Source: Cryomorphaceae bacterium (GTDB lineage: Bacteria; Bacteroidota; Bacteroidia; Flavobacteriales; BACL11). Taken from it: 36,297 bases of DNA. Both the position numbers and the translations under genes were made by a program. Positions within the stretch are counted from its first letter, which is position 1. Every line of letters begins with the position of its first letter. The DNA is taken from positions 1 through 36,297 of the forward strand of contig JACNFT010000081.1 in assembly GCA_014384505.1 (NCBI GenBank), read 5' to 3'. This document shows, in pieces, positions 19,835 through 28,966 of this stretch. A model generated the notes under the pieces. That model worked only from the letters and a program-made list of their open reading frames with translations. It did no database searches and had not been told where the DNA came from.

Positions 19835-21252
19835 TGATAAGAATAAGTATTATCCTCCTATTTTTCCCAATACTTAGCTTTTCGCAGGGGATAACTATTA
19901 GCCATTTGCTAGGCAATGTTAATACCTATGGGCCTGAGCTCAATTTTGTTCAAATTGATGAGAATACAGCTTATTATACTTCTTCAACTTTTCAAGAAGA
20001 TATGTATCAGTCTGCTATTTTTTCAAGCACGCTTAAGGATGGGAGGTGGCAAAAAGGAAAGTATATTAATTTAGGAAATTCCTATTCAACCGCCAATAGT
20101 CATTTTCCAAAAAACGAGTTGGTTTTTTATTTTAGTGTCTGTGATGACCAAGGGAATTGTAAAATTGCCCTTAGGAATTATAAAAAGCAAATAACAGAAG
20201 AGTTAAACAGCAATATAAATTTGCTAAATTCAACAAACACTCAACCTCATATTGCAATTCATAATCAGCAAAAAGTAATGTATTTTGTTTCTGACAGGAA
20301 AGGTGGGTTTGGCGGCATGGATATATGGTTAAGTATAATTAATAAAGATGGAAAGTATGGCATCCCTATTAATGCTGGCGATAAAATTAATTCAGAATTT
20401 GATGAGATAACTCCTTTCTTTAATTCCTTTGAGGAAGTTTTATATTTTTCGTCCAACAGAGAAAACGGTGTAGGAGAATTTGATATTTATACTGCAAATG
20501 GAAAATTAAATTTATGGGATAAACCTATTAATGCAATTCAACTGAACACTAAGCAAGACGAAATGTACCTTTCTTTCTATTCCCAAACAAAAGGCTATTT
20601 TTCTTCTAATCGTAAAGGGGCGCTATACACTTCCAACGAGTTTTGTTGCAATGATATTTTTTCTTTTGAGTTAGCAAAACCGGTGATTGAAGAGCCAGAA
20701 AGTATTTTGCGGATTGCCCAGTATTTGCCCCTAAAATTATATTTCCATAATGATGAGCCTGATTGTTGTACTATGAGTGTTACAACTGATAAAACCTATA
20801 AGGATGCTTATATTTCCTATTTTAAAATGGAAGAAACATATAATTTGTACTCGCCTAACTTAACCGTTTTTTTTGAGGATTCTTTAAAGGGAAATTTTAA
20901 TAATCTAAAGCGTATTTTCTCTCATATGTTAGCTGATTTAAAGTTAGGAAAAAAATTACAATTACATGTTAAAGGTTTTTCTAGTCCATTGCATAAAAGG
21001 GAGTATAATATCAATTTATCAAAAAGAAGGATTCAGTCTTTTGTGAATTATTTAAGGTTATATGAAAATATGTCGTTTTCACCCTTTCTTAAATTAGGAT
21101 TTTTAGAAATTATTCAGTTGCCTTTTGGTGAAAGTAAATCCACCAAAAAAGTAAGCGATAACCCTAATGATAAGCTTAACTCAATATATAGTCTGGATGC
21201 AATTTTAGAGCGTAGAATTGAAATTATTGATGTGAAACTAATAGACGAGTAA
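19834..21252 (+). CDS. PD40 (WD40-like propeller) repeat protein with C-terminal OmpA-like domain
   Basis: Repeats such as MYFVSDRKGGFGGMDIWLS and LYFSSNRENGVGEFDIYTA; C-terminal KREYNINLSKRRIQSFVNYL resembles the OmpA N-x2-LS-x2-R motif. Confidence 0.82.
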   Translation: MIRISIILLFFPILSFSQGITISHLLGNVNTYGPELNFVQIDENTAYYTSSTFQEDMYQSAIFSSTLKDGRWQKGKYINLGNSYSTANSHFPKNELVFYFSVCDDQGNCKIALRNYKKQITEELNSNINLLNSTNTQPHIAIHNQQKVMYFVSDRKGGFGGMDIWLSIINKDGKYGIPINAGDKINSEFDEITPFFNSFEEVLYFSSNRENGVGEFDIYTANGKLNLWDKPINAIQLNTKQDEMYLSFYSQTKGYFSSNRKGALYTSNEFCCNDIFSFELAKPVIEEPESILRIAQYLPLKLYFHNDEPDCCTMSVTTDKTYKDAYISYFKMEETYNLYSPNLTVFFEDSLKGNFNNLKRIFSHMLADLKLGKKLQLHVKGFSSPLHKREYNINLSKRRIQSFVNYLRLYENMSFSPFLKLGFLEIIQLPFGESKSTKKVSDNPNDKLNSIYSLDAILERRIEIIDVKLIDE

Positions 21253-21840
21253 GGTAATTAGTTCCACACTTAATCCGACTAAAAACCCTGCATAAACTTG
21301 TGCATAATTATGTGCTTTTTGTTTTATCCTAGCTACCCCAAGCAAACCTGAAAGTAGAATAAACAATAGTAGTAGATAAAGGAAATCACCATGCATTATT
21401 TGCAAAGCTATAAAAACACCTACCACCCCACCTATACCCAATAAGTGCAAACTTATTTTCCAAAATTTTGAGATGATAGCGGCAAGTAAAATTATTAGTA
21501 TTGCTCCTAATATTTCAGCTTTTAATATCGGAGTGTAAAAGAGTAAGTTCTGAAGTAAATAGTAGCCAAATGACATCCAAATCACAGTTTTAAATAGTGG
21601 TAATGAGCGCTCTTTATGGTTGCTCATTTCAAGTGAACTTACTTTTCCTTTTTGCATAAGCCAAAAAATACTTATTAGAGGCAAAATCATAGTGCTAAAA
21701 ATAAGAATACCATAGATAAGAAGTAGGTTCTGACTAAGGGTAAAGGCAAGGGAAGGTAAAACAAGTAAAGTTAAGTGTAGGGCCAATATAGGCATGAACA
21801 TTGGGTGCAAAATAATTGAAATAAGTTGTGTTAATTTCAT
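21238..21840 (-). CDS. PAP2-like membrane phosphatase family protein
   Basis: 200 aa, several TM helices; KISLHLLGIGG and RIKQKAHNYAQVYAGFLVG resemble PAP2 motifs. Confidence 0.72.
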   Translation of the reverse strand: MKLTQLISIILHPMFMPILALHLTLLVLPSLAFTLSQNLLLIYGILIFSTMILPLISIFWLMQKGKVSSLEMSNHKERSLPLFKTVIWMSFGYYLLQNLLFYTPILKAEILGAILIILLAAIISKFWKISLHLLGIGGVVGVFIALQIMHGDFLYLLLLFILLSGLLGVARIKQKAHNYAQVYAGFLVGLSVELITLLVY

Positions 21841-23159
21841 TATAGTTCTCTTCTTAATTTTGCAATCTGAATGTTTAGATTTTCTCGGTACTTTGCTACT
21901 GTTCTTCTTGCAATATGATAATCATCTTTCCCAAGTAGCTGAGCTAATTTTTCGTCTGTAAAAGGGTTAATTTTATCTTCTGATGCTATTATTTCTTGTA
22001 ATCTTGTTTTTATCTCTTTGGTGGAAATTAGTTCTCCATTATCTTTTCTATAGGCTTCTGAAAAAAGTTCTTTCAATTTAAAAGTACCAAAATGAGTTGC
22101 GATATATTTGGAGTTACTCACTCTTGAAATAGTGGAAATATCCATATTTACGATTTGAGCAATATCGGCTAGTTTCATAGGTTTTAACTCCTTTTCGTTT
22201 CCAGAAATAAAGTAAGATTCCTGTATCCCTAATATAGCAGTAACAACACTTTTTAAGGTATCATTTCTTTTTGTAATCGCATCTTTAAACCAATTTGCCT
22301 TTTCTACCTTTTCAACTAAAAATTTTTTGGTAGCTTCATCCTCTGTTTCCTTAAGCATGTTTTGATAATATGAACTTACCTTTATTGGTTTTACATTACT
22401 ATTATTTAGTTTAAGTTCTAGTTTACCATCAGCAATTGCAATGCTAAAATCAGGGTAAACATAAGCGATTCCTTCAGCATTTTTTGAAAACCCATTCCCC
22501 GGTATTGGATTAAGGGATTCAATTGTGGAGTACGCTTTTTTAAGTGTATCAAAATCAACATCAAGGTGTTTAGCTAAATGTTCAAAGTTTTTGTTGCTAA
22601 AAGGAATGTAATAATTACTAAGAATTTCTTTTTCTAATTCTTTTTCTGGGTGTTTGTGCTTAAGTTGTATCAGTAGACATTCTTGCAAATTTTTAGCTCC
22701 TACTCCAAACGGTTCAAGCTGTTGAACTATTGCAAGTGCATTATTAAGTTGCTGTTCATTAATATCAAGATTATTACTGATGAGTAAATCACTTGTTATT
22801 GAATGTAAATCTCTATTTAAAAATCCATTGTCATCAAGGCTATTTATAAGATAATTCACAAGAAATAATTGGTTTTCGTCAATGTCAAGTGCAATTACTT
22901 GCTGACTCAGGTAATCACTTAAACTTTCTGATTTATCTTCAATCTGAAATTGAATATCATCATTGTTATGTTGTTGGAAGCTTCTTTCTGAAAGATTTAT
23001 TTCTTCTTGCTCATCTTCTTCTAGGGCAGGATTTTCTTCTAGTTCTTCTTCAATCCTTTTTTCTAATGCGACAATAGGTATCTGCAAAAGTCCTAAAAAT
23101 TGTATCTGTTGAGGGCTTAGGCTCTGATACTGCTTTTGCTGTAACCTTTGTTTGTTCAT
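21840..23159 (-). CDS. rpoN: RNA polymerase sigma-54 factor
   Basis: 439 aa; Q-rich N-terminus SLSPQQIQFLGLLQIP, acidic region, RpoN box ARRTVAKYRE. Confidence 0.97.
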   Translation of the reverse strand: MNKQRLQQKQYQSLSPQQIQFLGLLQIPIVALEKRIEEELEENPALEEDEQEEINLSERSFQQHNNDDIQFQIEDKSESLSDYLSQQVIALDIDENQLFLVNYLINSLDDNGFLNRDLHSITSDLLISNNLDINEQQLNNALAIVQQLEPFGVGAKNLQECLLIQLKHKHPEKELEKEILSNYYIPFSNKNFEHLAKHLDVDFDTLKKAYSTIESLNPIPGNGFSKNAEGIAYVYPDFSIAIADGKLELKLNNSNVKPIKVSSYYQNMLKETEDEATKKFLVEKVEKANWFKDAITKRNDTLKSVVTAILGIQESYFISGNEKELKPMKLADIAQIVNMDISTISRVSNSKYIATHFGTFKLKELFSEAYRKDNGELISTKEIKTRLQEIIASEDKINPFTDEKLAQLLGKDDYHIARRTVAKYRENLNIQIAKLRREL

Positions 23160-23162
23160 CTA

Positions 23163-24596
23163 TTAGAATTCAGCATTTTGTGGTGTTCTGGGGAAAGGAA
23201 TTACATCTCTGATATTTTTCATTCCTGTAACAAACATGATTAGGCGTTCGAATCCTAAACCGAAACCACTATGGGTACAGGTGCCAAATTTTCTAGTTTC
23301 TAGGTACCACCATAATTCTTTTTGGCACACATCCATTTCTTCCATTCTCTCTTGTAGTTTGTCTAGTCGCTCTTCTCTTTGCGATCCTCCAACAATCTCC
23401 CCAATAGTTGGGAACAGAATATCCATTGCTCTAACGGTTTCATTATCCTCATTCATACGCATATAAAAGGCTTTAATTCCTTTTGGATAATCGGTAATGA
23501 TAACAGGTTTTTTGTACTTCTTTTCTACCAAATAACGCTCGTGTTCCGACTGCAAATCATCTCCGAATCCATTAATCGGGTATTGGAATTTCTTTTTCTT
23601 ATTTGGTTTTGAATTTCTTAAAACATCAATTGCTTCACGATACGTTAAGCGTACAAAATTATTTTCAATAACAAATTGTAATCTTTCTAATAAGCCCATT
23701 TCTGAGCGTTCTTCTTTTTTTAGTTTACTTTCCTCCTCCTCCATTCTGGCATCTAAAAACTGTAAGTCTTCTGCATTGTTTTCTATACAATATTGAATGC
23801 AATACTTTAAAAACTCTTCTGCCAAATCCATATTTTCATTCAAATCAGCAAATGCAACCTCTGGCTCTATCATCCAAAATTCTGATAAATGCCTAGAAGT
23901 GTTAGAGTTTTCAGCTCTAAAGGTTGGCCCGAACGTATAAACCTGTCCAAGTGCTAAAGCCCCCAACTCAGCTTCTAATTGCCCTGAAACGGTAAGATTT
24001 GTTTTGCTTCCAAAAAAATCTGCTGAAAAGTCAATTTTTCCTTCTTCATTTTTTGGTAAGTTTTCTAAATCAAGGTTAGTTACTTGAAATATTTCTCCTG
24101 CTCCTTCTGCGTCAGTACCAGTAATAATTGGGGTATGTAAATTGAAAAATCCCTTATCATTAAAGAATTTATGTACCGCAAAAGTTAAGGCATGACGCAA
24201 CCTAAATACTGCTGAAAATGTATTAGTTCTAAAGCGTAAATGAGCCTTTTCTCTTAAAAATTCTAGACTGTGTTTTTTAGGTTGTAGCGGATATTCATCA
24301 GCATCAGCACCCCCTAATATTTCAATGGTTTTTGCAAGAATTTCAACTGCCTGTCCACTTCCTTTGGATGCCACTAATTTACCGCTTACACTTATACAAG
24401 AACCTGTGGTAATCTGTTTAACTAACTCTTCATCAAAATCGCTAGCTTCAGCAACAACTTGAATGCTATTTATTGTTGAACCATCATTTAAAGCAATAAA
24501 AGAAACATGTTTACTTCCTCTTCTAGTTCTTACCCAACCTTTAACATGAATTTTTTGTTCGTTTCCTTCTGATTGAAGAATTTCCTTAATTTTCAT
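23163..24596 (-). CDS. asnS: Asparaginyl-tRNA synthetase
   Basis: Class II synthetase motifs, [54 protein letters not shown] at 24596 (MKIKEILQ) preferred over the track TTG at 24614. Confidence 0.97.
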   Translation of the reverse strand: MKIKEILQSEGNEQKIHVKGWVRTRRGSKHVSFIALNDGSTINSIQVVAEASDFDEELVKQITTGSCISVSGKLVASKGSGQAVEILAKTIEILGGADADEYPLQPKKHSLEFLREKAHLRFRTNTFSAVFRLRHALTFAVHKFFNDKGFFNLHTPIITGTDAEGAGEIFQVTNLDLENLPKNEEGKIDFSADFFGSKTNLTVSGQLEAELGALALGQVYTFGPTFRAENSNTSRHLSEFWMIEPEVAFADLNENMDLAEEFLKYCIQYCIENNAEDLQFLDARMEEEESKLKKEERSEMGLLERLQFVIENNFVRLTYREAIDVLRNSKPNKKKKFQYPINGFGDDLQSEHERYLVEKKYKKPVIITDYPKGIKAFYMRMNEDNETVRAMDILFPTIGEIVGGSQREERLDKLQERMEEMDVCQKELWWYLETRKFGTCTHSGFGLGFERLIMFVTGMKNIRDVIPFPRTPQNAEF

Positions 24597-24624
24597 ACTC
24601 ACTTTATTTTTCAATATTTTTCTC

Positions 24625-26562
24625 TTACCCTACTTGAGTGATAAGACTTTTTTCTAGTATTTTCTGTACTGAACTTACTATTGCTTTTGTATCATAATGA
24701 CAATCATTATACAATTCTTCTTGTGTACCATGATGAATGAAAATGTCAGGAATACCAAGCATTTTAACTTTAGCTTGATAATCATTATTTGCCATAAATT
24801 CTAAGATAGAACTTCCAAATCCACCTAGCAAACAACCGTCTTCAATCGTGATAATTTTATCAAATTTCTGGAAAATAGTATGCAATAGCTTTTCATCTAA
24901 AGGTTTTGCAAATCGCAAATCATAATGTGCAATATTTAAACCTTCTTTTTTAAATTGTTCTTGGGCGTTAACTACAAAATTTCCAGGATGACCAAAAGAT
25001 AAAATGGCAATTTCTTCACCTTCTTTTACAACTCTACCGGTTCCTATTTTAATTTCCTCAAAAGGTGTTTCCCAATCCAACATAACTCCATTTCCTCTTG
25101 GGTACCGTATTGAAAAAGGGCCTTGATTAGGCAATTGAGCGGTAAACATTAAATTTCTTAATTCCTTTTCATTCATAGGAGCAGAAACAATCATATTGGG
25201 AATGCATCTGAAAAAAGCTATATCATAAGCTCCATGATGAGTTGCCCCATCAGCACCAACCAATCCACCCCTGTCTAAACAAAAAACAACATTTAAATTT
25301 TGTAAGGCAACATCATGAATAACTTGGTCGTAAGCTCTTTGCATAAATGAGGAATAAATATTGCAAAAAGGTACTTTTCCTTGTGTTGCCATTCCTGCTG
25401 AGAAAGTAACTGCATGCTGTTCAGCTATCCCAACATCAAAAGTTCTTTCTGGCATCTCTGCCATCATTTTGCTTAAAGACGAACCTGAGAGCATGGCTGG
25501 ACTAACCCCTACAATTTGTTCATTTATTTTAGCAAGTTCTATTATTGTATCTCCAAATACATCTTGGTATTTTGGAGGTGTTTTTTTCTTTTCCCCAACT
25601 ATGAACTCCCCTGTTTCTTTATTAAAAATACCTGGAGCATGCCATTTTGTTGAGTTTCCTTTTTCAGCAGGGACGTATCCCTTACCCTTTACTGTTAGGC
25701 AGTGTAATATTTTAGGACCAGGAATATCTTTTAAGTCTTTTAAAACGCTAACTAAGTGTTCAGGGTCATGCCCGTCAATAGGACCGAAATACCTGAAATT
25801 TAGAGATTCAAAGTAATTGCTTTCACCTAGCAAAGTTGCTTTAACTACTTTTTCAACTTTTCTTGCTACTGCTTGTGCATTTGGTCCAAATTTACTGATT
25901 TTACCTAATATTTTCCAAATTTTATTTTTGGCTTTGTTATACGTTCGTGAAGTAGAAATGTCAGTTAAATATTCTTTTAAGGCTCCAACTGCAGGGTCAA
26001 TAGACATACAGTTATCATTCAAAATAACTAATAAGTTTGAGTTTTCTGCACCGGCATGGTTTAAAGCCTCAAAAGCTATCCCAGCAGTCATAGACCCATC
26101 ACCAATTACTGCAATATGTTGCTTATTTTTTTCGCCATTAACTTTAGAAGCCATAGCCATACCAAGTGCAGCAGAAATTGAGGTGGATGAATGTCCTACT
26201 CCAAAAGTATCATAAACACTTTCGCTTCTTTTTGGGAAACCACTTAATCCTTTATAAATTCTATTTGTTGGAAATTGTTCTTTTCGACCAGTAAGAATTT
26301 TATGACCATAAGCTTGATGTCCAACATCCCAAACCAACTGGTCAGAAGGAGTATTAAAAACATAATGCAAAGCAACAGTTAATTCAACAACTCCCAAACT
26401 AGCACCAAAATGTCCCCCTTTTTCTGATACAATATCAATAATATATTGCCTTAGTTCACTGCAAATTTGTTCCAGCTGATTTTTACTTAACTTTCGTAAA
26501 TCATCTGGATTATTAATGTTACTTAATAGTGGCCCTTGTGGATATTTTGTAGTTTTGGACAT
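24625..26562 (-). CDS. dxs: 1-deoxy-D-xylulose-5-phosphate synthase
   Basis: 645 aa; [52 protein letters not shown]. Confidence 0.98.
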   Translation of the reverse strand: MSKTTKYPQGPLLSNINNPDDLRKLSKNQLEQICSELRQYIIDIVSEKGGHFGASLGVVELTVALHYVFNTPSDQLVWDVGHQAYGHKILTGRKEQFPTNRIYKGLSGFPKRSESVYDTFGVGHSSTSISAALGMAMASKVNGEKNKQHIAVIGDGSMTAGIAFEALNHAGAENSNLLVILNDNCMSIDPAVGALKEYLTDISTSRTYNKAKNKIWKILGKISKFGPNAQAVARKVEKVVKATLLGESNYFESLNFRYFGPIDGHDPEHLVSVLKDLKDIPGPKILHCLTVKGKGYVPAEKGNSTKWHAPGIFNKETGEFIVGEKKKTPPKYQDVFGDTIIELAKINEQIVGVSPAMLSGSSLSKMMAEMPERTFDVGIAEQHAVTFSAGMATQGKVPFCNIYSSFMQRAYDQVIHDVALQNLNVVFCLDRGGLVGADGATHHGAYDIAFFRCIPNMIVSAPMNEKELRNLMFTAQLPNQGPFSIRYPRGNGVMLDWETPFEEIKIGTGRVVKEGEEIAILSFGHPGNFVVNAQEQFKKEGLNIAHYDLRFAKPLDEKLLHTIFQKFDKIITIEDGCLLGGFGSSILEFMANNDYQAKVKMLGIPDIFIHHGTQEELYNDCHYDTKAIVSSVQKILEKSLITQVG

Positions 26563-26573
26563 TTGTATACTCG

Positions 26574-26581
26574 CAAAGATA
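26574..26581 (-). promoter_or_regulatory. Candidate Bacteroidota -7 element (TATCTTTG on minus strand) for dxs
   Basis: CAAAGATA on plus strand = TATCTTTG on minus strand, 11 nt before the dxs ATG; first gene of the minus-strand dxs-asnS-rpoN-PAP2 run. Confidence 0.45.
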
Positions 26582-26661
26582 CGGTATTTTAGATTTTTTA
26601 TGTAAAATAATGAATAAACAACTTGTATTTAATTAATTATTAAATTTTTGTTACTTTTCGC

Positions 26662-26702
26662 TAACATAATGTAGTTAATAATTGAAGCTGCTGTAACATA
26701 AT
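26662..26702. repeat. Pair of 9-bp direct repeats TAACATAAT (26662-26670, 26694-26702)
   Basis: Two exact copies, 32 bp start-to-start, each followed by (GT)AGTT/AGTT, in the divergent dxs/lytic transglycosylase intergenic region. Confidence 0.6.
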
Positions 26703-26732
26703 AGTTGCTGTATTTATTCTCAATTTTGTAAT

Positions 26733-28073
26733 ATGAATAGAATTATAATTATTTTTCTAGTAATGCCCCTTTTTACAATTGCAAATCAGGATAGTTTATT
26801 AACTTTTGATAAAGTTGGTGTCGATAGTATTGCTGAATTATCTGAGCACGTTGAGTTAAAACTAGCAAAGAGCAATCTCTTAAAACAAGAAAATATAATT
26901 GCTTGGAGATTACAGCAGTTAGATAAAAATACGCCAATGGATTTGGTATATAATGATCAAGTCCAAGTTTTTATTGATAGTTATCTAGGAAGAAACAAAG
27001 CTTTAATTTCCAGAATGAAAGGTTTAGCCCCATATTATTTCCCAATGTTTGAACGTGAGTTAGATCAATATAATTTACCACTTGAGTTTAAATATTTAGC
27101 TATTGTTGAGTCGGCTCTTAATCCTAAAGCTCGTTCGCGCTCTGGAGCTTCTGGTTTATGGCAATTTATGTACTTAACAGGTAAGCAATATGGGTTAGAG
27201 GTTACTTCTTATATGGATGAAAGGCAAGACCCTCTTAAAGCAACTAAATCTGCTTGTGAATATTTTGTAAGCTTATATGATACTTTCGGAGATTGGAATT
27301 TGGTTTTAGCAGCATATAATGGCGGTCCAGGTTATTTGCAACAAAAAATTGCAAGTGTTGGTTCTTCTGATTTTTGGGAATTATATCCTCATCTAAGAAA
27401 AGAGACAAGAAATTATGTTCCTACTTTTATTGCGGTAAATTATGCAATGCATTATGCAAACGAACACAATATTGCTATTGAAAACCCTAAAATTATTTTT
27501 AGCGATATTGACACACTTATTCTTAAAAAGGAAGTTGAATTAAAGGTTTTGACTGAATTATTATGTGTTAATGAACAAACCATAAATTATTTAAATCCAG
27601 CTTATAAAAAATCAATTTTCCCTAAAGGTGCAGTATTAACTTTTCCAAGTAATGCTGTGCATGATTTTAAGCTTAATGAAACGACTAATTATGCTTTTAT
27701 TGATGCTGTTAGGAATAAGCATATATTAATTGATGAAGAGCGTATTGTCTATAGAGTTGAAAAAGGCGATTATTTAGGAAGAATTGCAAAAGCACATAAT
27801 GTCCATGTTTTTGAGATTAAAGAATGGAATAAGTTAAAATCAACTAATTTAAATATAGGTGATAAATTAGTCATTTATGTCCAAAAAGGAAAGCTTTTAA
27901 CGGCTGAAAAAAAGTTTTTAGGTAATAGTGAATATATCATCCAAAAAGGGGATACACTTTGGGATATTGCTCAAAAACATAATGGGTTAAGTGTTTGGAA
28001 AATAAAAGCATTAAACAATATGGAAAGTGATAATTTAAAGCCAGGAACGACAATTCTATTACCAACTTCCTAA
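26733..28073 (+). CDS. Membrane-bound lytic murein transglycosylase (MltD-like) with C-terminal LysM repeats
   Basis: SLT catalytic region LAIVESALNPKARSRSGASGLWQFM and LAAYNGGPG; two LysM segments (YRVEKGDYLGRIAKAHNV, YIIQKGDTLWDIAQKHNG). Confidence 0.95.
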   Translation: MNRIIIIFLVMPLFTIANQDSLLTFDKVGVDSIAELSEHVELKLAKSNLLKQENIIAWRLQQLDKNTPMDLVYNDQVQVFIDSYLGRNKALISRMKGLAPYYFPMFERELDQYNLPLEFKYLAIVESALNPKARSRSGASGLWQFMYLTGKQYGLEVTSYMDERQDPLKATKSACEYFVSLYDTFGDWNLVLAAYNGGPGYLQQKIASVGSSDFWELYPHLRKETRNYVPTFIAVNYAMHYANEHNIAIENPKIIFSDIDTLILKKEVELKVLTELLCVNEQTINYLNPAYKKSIFPKGAVLTFPSNAVHDFKLNETTNYAFIDAVRNKHILIDEERIVYRVEKGDYLGRIAKAHNVHVFEIKEWNKLKSTNLNIGDKLVIYVQKGKLLTAEKKFLGNSEYIIQKGDTLWDIAQKHNGLSVWKIKALNNMESDNLKPGTTILLPTS

Positions 28074-28966
28074 TGAGATATTTAATTGTCTTTCTATTTG
28101 TTTTGAGTGCTTGTTATGATGGAATAAAGACCCTGCCTAGTTCAACAGGGATTTTGTCGGAAGTTATTTTTGTAGTTGAGGATGCACTTTGGGAAAACCA
28201 GGTTAAAGATGTAGCTTTTAGAACTTTTGGAGTTCCAATTCAAGGATTAACGCAAGATGAATCTTCTTTTAGAGTAATACAAGTAAATCATAGTGAGTTT
28301 AAGTCTATTTTAAAGACGCATAAGAATATTGTAATCATTGCTAAGAATGTGCATACTAGCAATCAACAGGATAAGTGGGCTAATGACCAACTAGTCGTAC
28401 AGCTAGAATTTAAGCATGAGGATAATGAATTAACAAAAGACTTAAATAAAGTAAAGGCAATTTTTGAGTTTAGGGAAATTAGGATTTTAAGAAATAGTAT
28501 TTCAAAATCATCTCAAAAAATACAAGAGAAACATATTAAAGAAAAATTTAATATTGAAACTCTAATACCTTCAGAATATACAATTATTAAAGATACTGTA
28601 GCTTTATTTTGGGCAACTTATAATCCTGAAAAACAAGAGGAAATAAAACACCTCTTTGTTTTTTCATTTGAACCAAAAGAGATTAATCTTCAACAAGAAG
28701 TATTGCAAAAAACAGATAGTATTTTTGCCAAGTATCTACTTGGGGCTAAGCACGGGCAACATGTGAAAATAGAAGATATGTTTTCTCCTGTCTACTCTGA
28801 AAATACGTATAGAGGATTATGGAAATTAAATGGAGGTTTTATGGGAGGTCCTTTCCTTATTAAAACTTATTTTATTGATAAAAAAGTAGTTGTAACAGTT
28901 GGCCTTATTTTTGCTCCAAATGACAGAAAAAGAAATTATATAAGAACCTTAGAGGCTATTTTATAA
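28073..28966 (+). CDS. DUF4837 family lipoprotein
   Basis: 297 aa; lipobox LFVLSAC, GILSEVIFVVEDALWENQVKDVAFRTFGVPIQGLTQDE; follows the lytic transglycosylase with a 1-nt overlap. Confidence 0.8.
   Translation: MRYLIVFLFVLSACYDGIKTLPSSTGILSEVIFVVEDALWENQVKDVAFRTFGVPIQGLTQDESSFRVIQVNHSEFKSILKTHKNIVIIAKNVHTSNQQDKWANDQLVVQLEFKHEDNELTKDLNKVKAIFEFREIRILRNSISKSSQKIQEKHIKEKFNIETLIPSEYTIIKDTVALFWATYNPEKQEEIKHLFVFSFEPKEINLQQEVLQKTDSIFAKYLLGAKHGQHVKIEDMFSPVYSENTYRGLWKLNGGFMGGPFLIKTYFIDKKVVVTVGLIFAPNDRKRNYIRTLEAIL

Noticed and set aside
22889-23612. Plus-strand ORFs inside rpoN and asnS
   Set aside because: Antisense to conserved housekeeping genes.
25361-26215. 151-aa and 132-aa plus-strand ORFs inside dxs
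   Set aside because: Long but antisense to dxs; composition reflects the complement of conserved codons, no domain recognised.
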